A DNA stretch of 8,641 bases, from contig CAMLCX010000185.1 of the NCBI GenBank assembly GCA_946478635.1, positions 1 to 8,641 on the forward strand, in the 5' to 3' direction. Made by a program: the position numbers and the translations under genes. Source of the DNA: an uncultured Pseudomonadota bacterium (GTDB lineage Bacteria > Desulfobacterota_B > Binatia > UBA9968). The notes below the pieces were generated by a model. That model made no database searches. It had not been told where the DNA came from and was given only the letters and a program-made list of their open reading frames with translations. The first letter of the stretch is position 1. Each line of letters starts with the position of its first letter. Positions 6,902 to 8,641 of the stretch are shown one piece after another.

Positions 6902-7190
6902 ATGAAGGCTGCGAAAGACAAGACGGAGATGGGCACGAAACGACACAAAAAGATGCGAGAACGGATGAAAGAGGCGCTATACAAGGATGCCGTGCATATG
7001 TGCAATGTGCCCGAGCATCGCTTCAAACGTGGCGACATCGTCAAGCTCGTGGACCACCACGTCGCGCCCGACGGCACGGAAGGCCATTTCCATCGAGGTC
7101 TTCAACGCCGTCGGTGACACCATCGCTGTCACTGCCGTCGCCGTCACCGCCCTCGAACCGCTCCGCGAAACGAAATCCTCTGCGGCCGAA
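6902..7190 (+). pseudogene. Frameshifted small gene, DUF4926-like
   Basis: From the ATG at 6902, three bases after the toxin stop, the frame encodes a basic N-terminus, then CNVPEHRFKRGDIVKLVDHH and a short DGTEG segment, before running into an unrelated tail and stopping at 7115-7117 (71 codons). The natural continuation lies in another frame from about 7089: SIEVFNAVGDTIAVTAVAV then TALEPLRE. Removing one T from the run at 7087-7089 joins the two halves. A second shift, one base lost near 7168-7170, would then give the typical ending NEILCGR. The joined sequence resembles DUF4926 proteins, small beta-rich proteins of unknown function. The first break is clear; the second is weaker. It may have been the third gene of the toxin-antitoxin operon. 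Sequencing error is possible because the break is in a short homopolymer. Confidence 0.6.
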
Positions 7191-7373
7191 TTTGTGCCTC
7201 GTTGGGCTTTTTCTATCTCGCCGACTCCCGAGGAGCGCTGCGGTTCGACTCACCGATCAAATCACCACGGGGAGAGCTGCGGGTGGTTATGCCACTTATT
7301 ATTAGACTGAAATGGCGCAGTCTCACATCTTATAACTCAAGGACGCTCGGGCGCATAAGCAATTGATTGTCGC
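7191..7373. other. Convergent intergenic stretch
   Basis: This lies between the broken DUF4926-like gene and the end of the minus-strand kelch gene. A small stem is visible: AGACTG at 7304-7309 pairs with CAGTCT at 7318-7323, without a T-run on either side. No credible gene or strong terminator is seen. Confidence 0.4.
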
Positions 7374-8309
7374 TCACGGCGTGAACATTTCATTGACCGA
7401 AGAGAACGCTGCGCCGGGCTTTGGCCCGCCGGCGATGACATAAATCGACTGGCCGAGAACCGCGGCGCCGAGGCCATGGCGCGCGGTGGGCATCGGCGCC
7501 CAGCGTTGCCATTTGTCGGCCGCCGGATCATAGGATTCGACATCATGGCGCGTGGCGCGATTAAACTCGCCGCCAAAGACGAAGACTTTGCCGTCGAGTG
7601 CAGCGCCGGCGATGCCGCTGCGCACGGTCGGGAGTGCGGCGCGCGAGCGCCAGCGGTCGATTTTGGGATCGTATTCTTCGTTAGCTCCGATGCCGCGGTC
7701 GTGATTGCCGTCAACGCGCCCCGCGATGGCGTAGAGCTTGCCGTCAACGACACCGACCGCATGGTGGTCTCTCGGTGTCGGCAAGGGCGCGCGCTTGGTC
7801 CAGTGGTCAAGAAGAGGGTCATACTCCTCGTTCGCGTTGGTGTTCTTGCCGTTGGCGCCGACCCCACCGACGGCGTAAATTTTTCCAGCGATGATACCGA
7901 GAGCGAGGGCGCCACGCGCCGTCGGCATGGGACTTTTCGCGTTCCAGCGATCCGCGACCGGGTCGTATTCAAAAACCGTAGCCACGGAACCGACGCCGGT
8001 GATGTAGCCGCCGATCAAATAAATCTTGCCGTTGAGCGAGGCGGCGCCGATATGGTGCAGAGGTTTGGGCAATGACGCCCGCCGGCGCCAGCTATCTTTC
8101 GCCGGATCGTATTCCTCGAGCAGATCGCCATTTTTAACGTAACCGCCCATTAAATAGATTTTGCCGTTTAGTTCTGCCGCCGCGACTTCGCTGCGCGGCA
8201 CAGGAGTGGCGGCGCGAACTTGCCATCTGCCAGGAAGCTCGGCCGCTGCGGCGAAGTTCAGGGATTCGAGGAAAGCTAAAAAGATTAGGATGATGATCAA
8301 TCGGTTCAC
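7374..8309 (-). CDS. Secreted kelch-repeat beta-propeller protein
   Basis: The 311-residue product starts with a signal peptide: Arg3, a hydrophobic run IIILIFLAFL (5-14) and an Ala-rich cleavage region ending near Ala23. Export to the periplasm or outside is expected. The mature part is a series of kelch repeats. The glycine-pair strands are LNGKIYLMGG (47-56), LNGKIYLIGG (92-101), AGKIYAVGG (141-149), DGKLYAIAG (189-197), DGKVFVFGG (239-247) and SIYVIAGG (288-295). Most are followed by a YDP...W strand (67-74, 115-122, 163-170, 213-220, 260-267). GRWQVRAATP at 27-36 would supply the closing strand of the last blade, making a complete six-bladed propeller. No catalytic domain is attached, so a binding or scaffolding role is the most that can be said. 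The start is a GTG at 8307-8309 with no Shine-Dalgarno sequence. Confidence 0.88.
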   Translation of the reverse strand: MNRLIIILIFLAFLESLNFAAAAELPGRWQVRAATPVPRSEVAAAELNGKIYLMGGYVKNGDLLEEYDPAKDSWRRRASLPKPLHHIGAASLNGKIYLIGGYITGVGSVATVFEYDPVADRWNAKSPMPTARGALALGIIAGKIYAVGGVGANGKNTNANEEYDPLLDHWTKRAPLPTPRDHHAVGVVDGKLYAIAGRVDGNHDRGIGANEEYDPKIDRWRSRAALPTVRSGIAGAALDGKVFVFGGEFNRATRHDVESYDPAADKWQRWAPMPTARHGLGAAVLGQSIYVIAGGPKPGAAFSSVNEMFTP

Positions 8310-8330
8310 GCTGGCGGGCTACGCACGATC

Positions 8331-8346
8331 GGTGCGCAAGCGCACC
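8331..8346. repeat. Short perfect palindrome GGTGCGC-AA-GCGCACC
   Basis: Seven-base arms (8331-8337 and 8340-8346) flank AA, followed by CTACG. Read on the minus strand this is CGTAGGGTGCGCTTGCGCACC, a form of dispersed intergenic repeat common in proteobacterial genomes. It lies 21 bases upstream of the kelch GTG, within what would be its leader. Confidence 0.65.
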
Positions 8347-8413
8347 CTACGAAAACTTGGGTCCAACCACGAAGGTCCCAGCGCGGCGCAGCCGCAACCA
8401 AACACCGGAATAT

Positions 8414-8510
8414 CTCGCGCAAAGCGCGCAAAGACCGCCAAGTTAAGAGATCAAATTTCCTTGGGCCTAGGGTTGGGTGGCCGTTGCGTGCTTGGCGTAC
8501 TTGGCGCGAG
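8414..8510. repeat. Second inverted repeat with 9-bp periodic units
   Basis: The arm at 8414-8442 (CTCGCGCAAAGCGCGCAAAG and onward) matches the reverse complement of 8482-8510 at 21 of 29 positions by my count, with a 39-base spacer. Both arms consist of 9-base units of the kind CGCAAAG or CGCCAAG, as in the element at 34-128 but with a more GC-rich consensus. Confidence 0.65.
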
Positions 8511-8641
8511 CAGTCGTTGTGACCGCAAGCGATTGAATACAGGATAATACCCTCTCACCACGAAGTGATTCATGATCTTACGGTCTCCCACAGAGAATGA
8601 AAATAGAGGGATTTTCTTGGACACGGTGCTCTCAGTCCAGT

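Larger units (their letters stand above)
8310..8641. other. Gene-free region upstream of the kelch gene
   Basis: These 332 bases hold no coding frame I can support. They contain the perfect palindrome at 8331-8346, the 9-bp-periodic inverted repeat at 8414-8510, and at 8549-8567 a stretch (ACCCTCTCACCACGAAGTG) resembling the left half of the REP-like hairpin at 1909-1938 but lacking its right half. An ATG at 8597 opens a frame to the window edge, too short to judge. The kelch promoter should be near here, but no good match was found. Confidence 0.6.

Noticed and set aside
7304..7323. Stem AGACTG / CAGTCT as a terminator between convergent transcripts
   Set aside because: Only six base pairs with an 8-base loop and no T-run on either strand.
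7476..8075. 199-codon plus-strand frame opposite the kelch gene
   Set aside because: It is the antisense shadow of a repetitive coding sequence; the minus strand shows clear kelch repeats and a signal peptide.
8597..8641. ATG opening a frame that runs off the window end
   Set aside because: Only 15 codons are visible with no recognisable sequence, so a partial gene cannot be supported.

Overview
The window looks like a chromosomal stretch of a moderately GC-rich Gram-negative bacterium. A secreted kelch protein and a YheT-family hydrolase fit this, as do intergenic palindromes of the CCCTC...GAGGG and GGTGCGC-AA-GCGCACC kinds, which are common in environmental proteobacteria. A proline dehydrogenase / P5C dehydrogenase pair that reads like a divided PutA would suit a deltaproteobacterial or related uncultured soil or subsurface lineage. 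I see no rRNA, tRNA or phylogenetic marker, so the assignment is a weak inference.

Layout. 1-136 holds a 9-bp-periodic inverted repeat. 137-1840 (minus) is a thiamine-diphosphate-dependent enzyme of the acetolactate synthase / benzoylformate decarboxylase superfamily. 1841-2099 is a divergent intergenic region with a REP-like hairpin. 2100-3491 and 3484-5055 (plus) encode proline dehydrogenase and L-glutamate-gamma-semialdehyde dehydrogenase. They overlap by 8 bp and together convert proline to glutamate. 5056-5094 is almost entirely a four-copy 9-bp tandem repeat, followed by a yheT-type alpha/beta hydrolase (5095-6084).

6063-7190 is a patchwork of accessory genes and debris. It starts with the frameshifted C-terminal stub of a cysteine desulfurase that still carries its catalytic cysteine. 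A DUF433 / DUF5615 (PIN-like) pair follows, predicted to be toxin-antitoxin, with a possible promoter inside the stub that would give a leaderless message. Three bases further on lies a small DUF4926-like gene broken by one clear and one probable frameshift.

7374-8309 (minus) encodes a secreted kelch-repeat beta-propeller. 8310-8641 contains no gene I can support, but it holds a short perfect palindrome, a second 9-bp-periodic inverted repeat, and a decayed relative of the REP-like hairpin.

The proline catabolic pair is the only clear metabolic unit. The yheT gene may be cotranscribed with it. I found no convincing new multigene system. The most notable items are the divided PutA junction, the accessory patch after yheT, and the recurrence of 9-bp-periodic intergenic repeats at three places.
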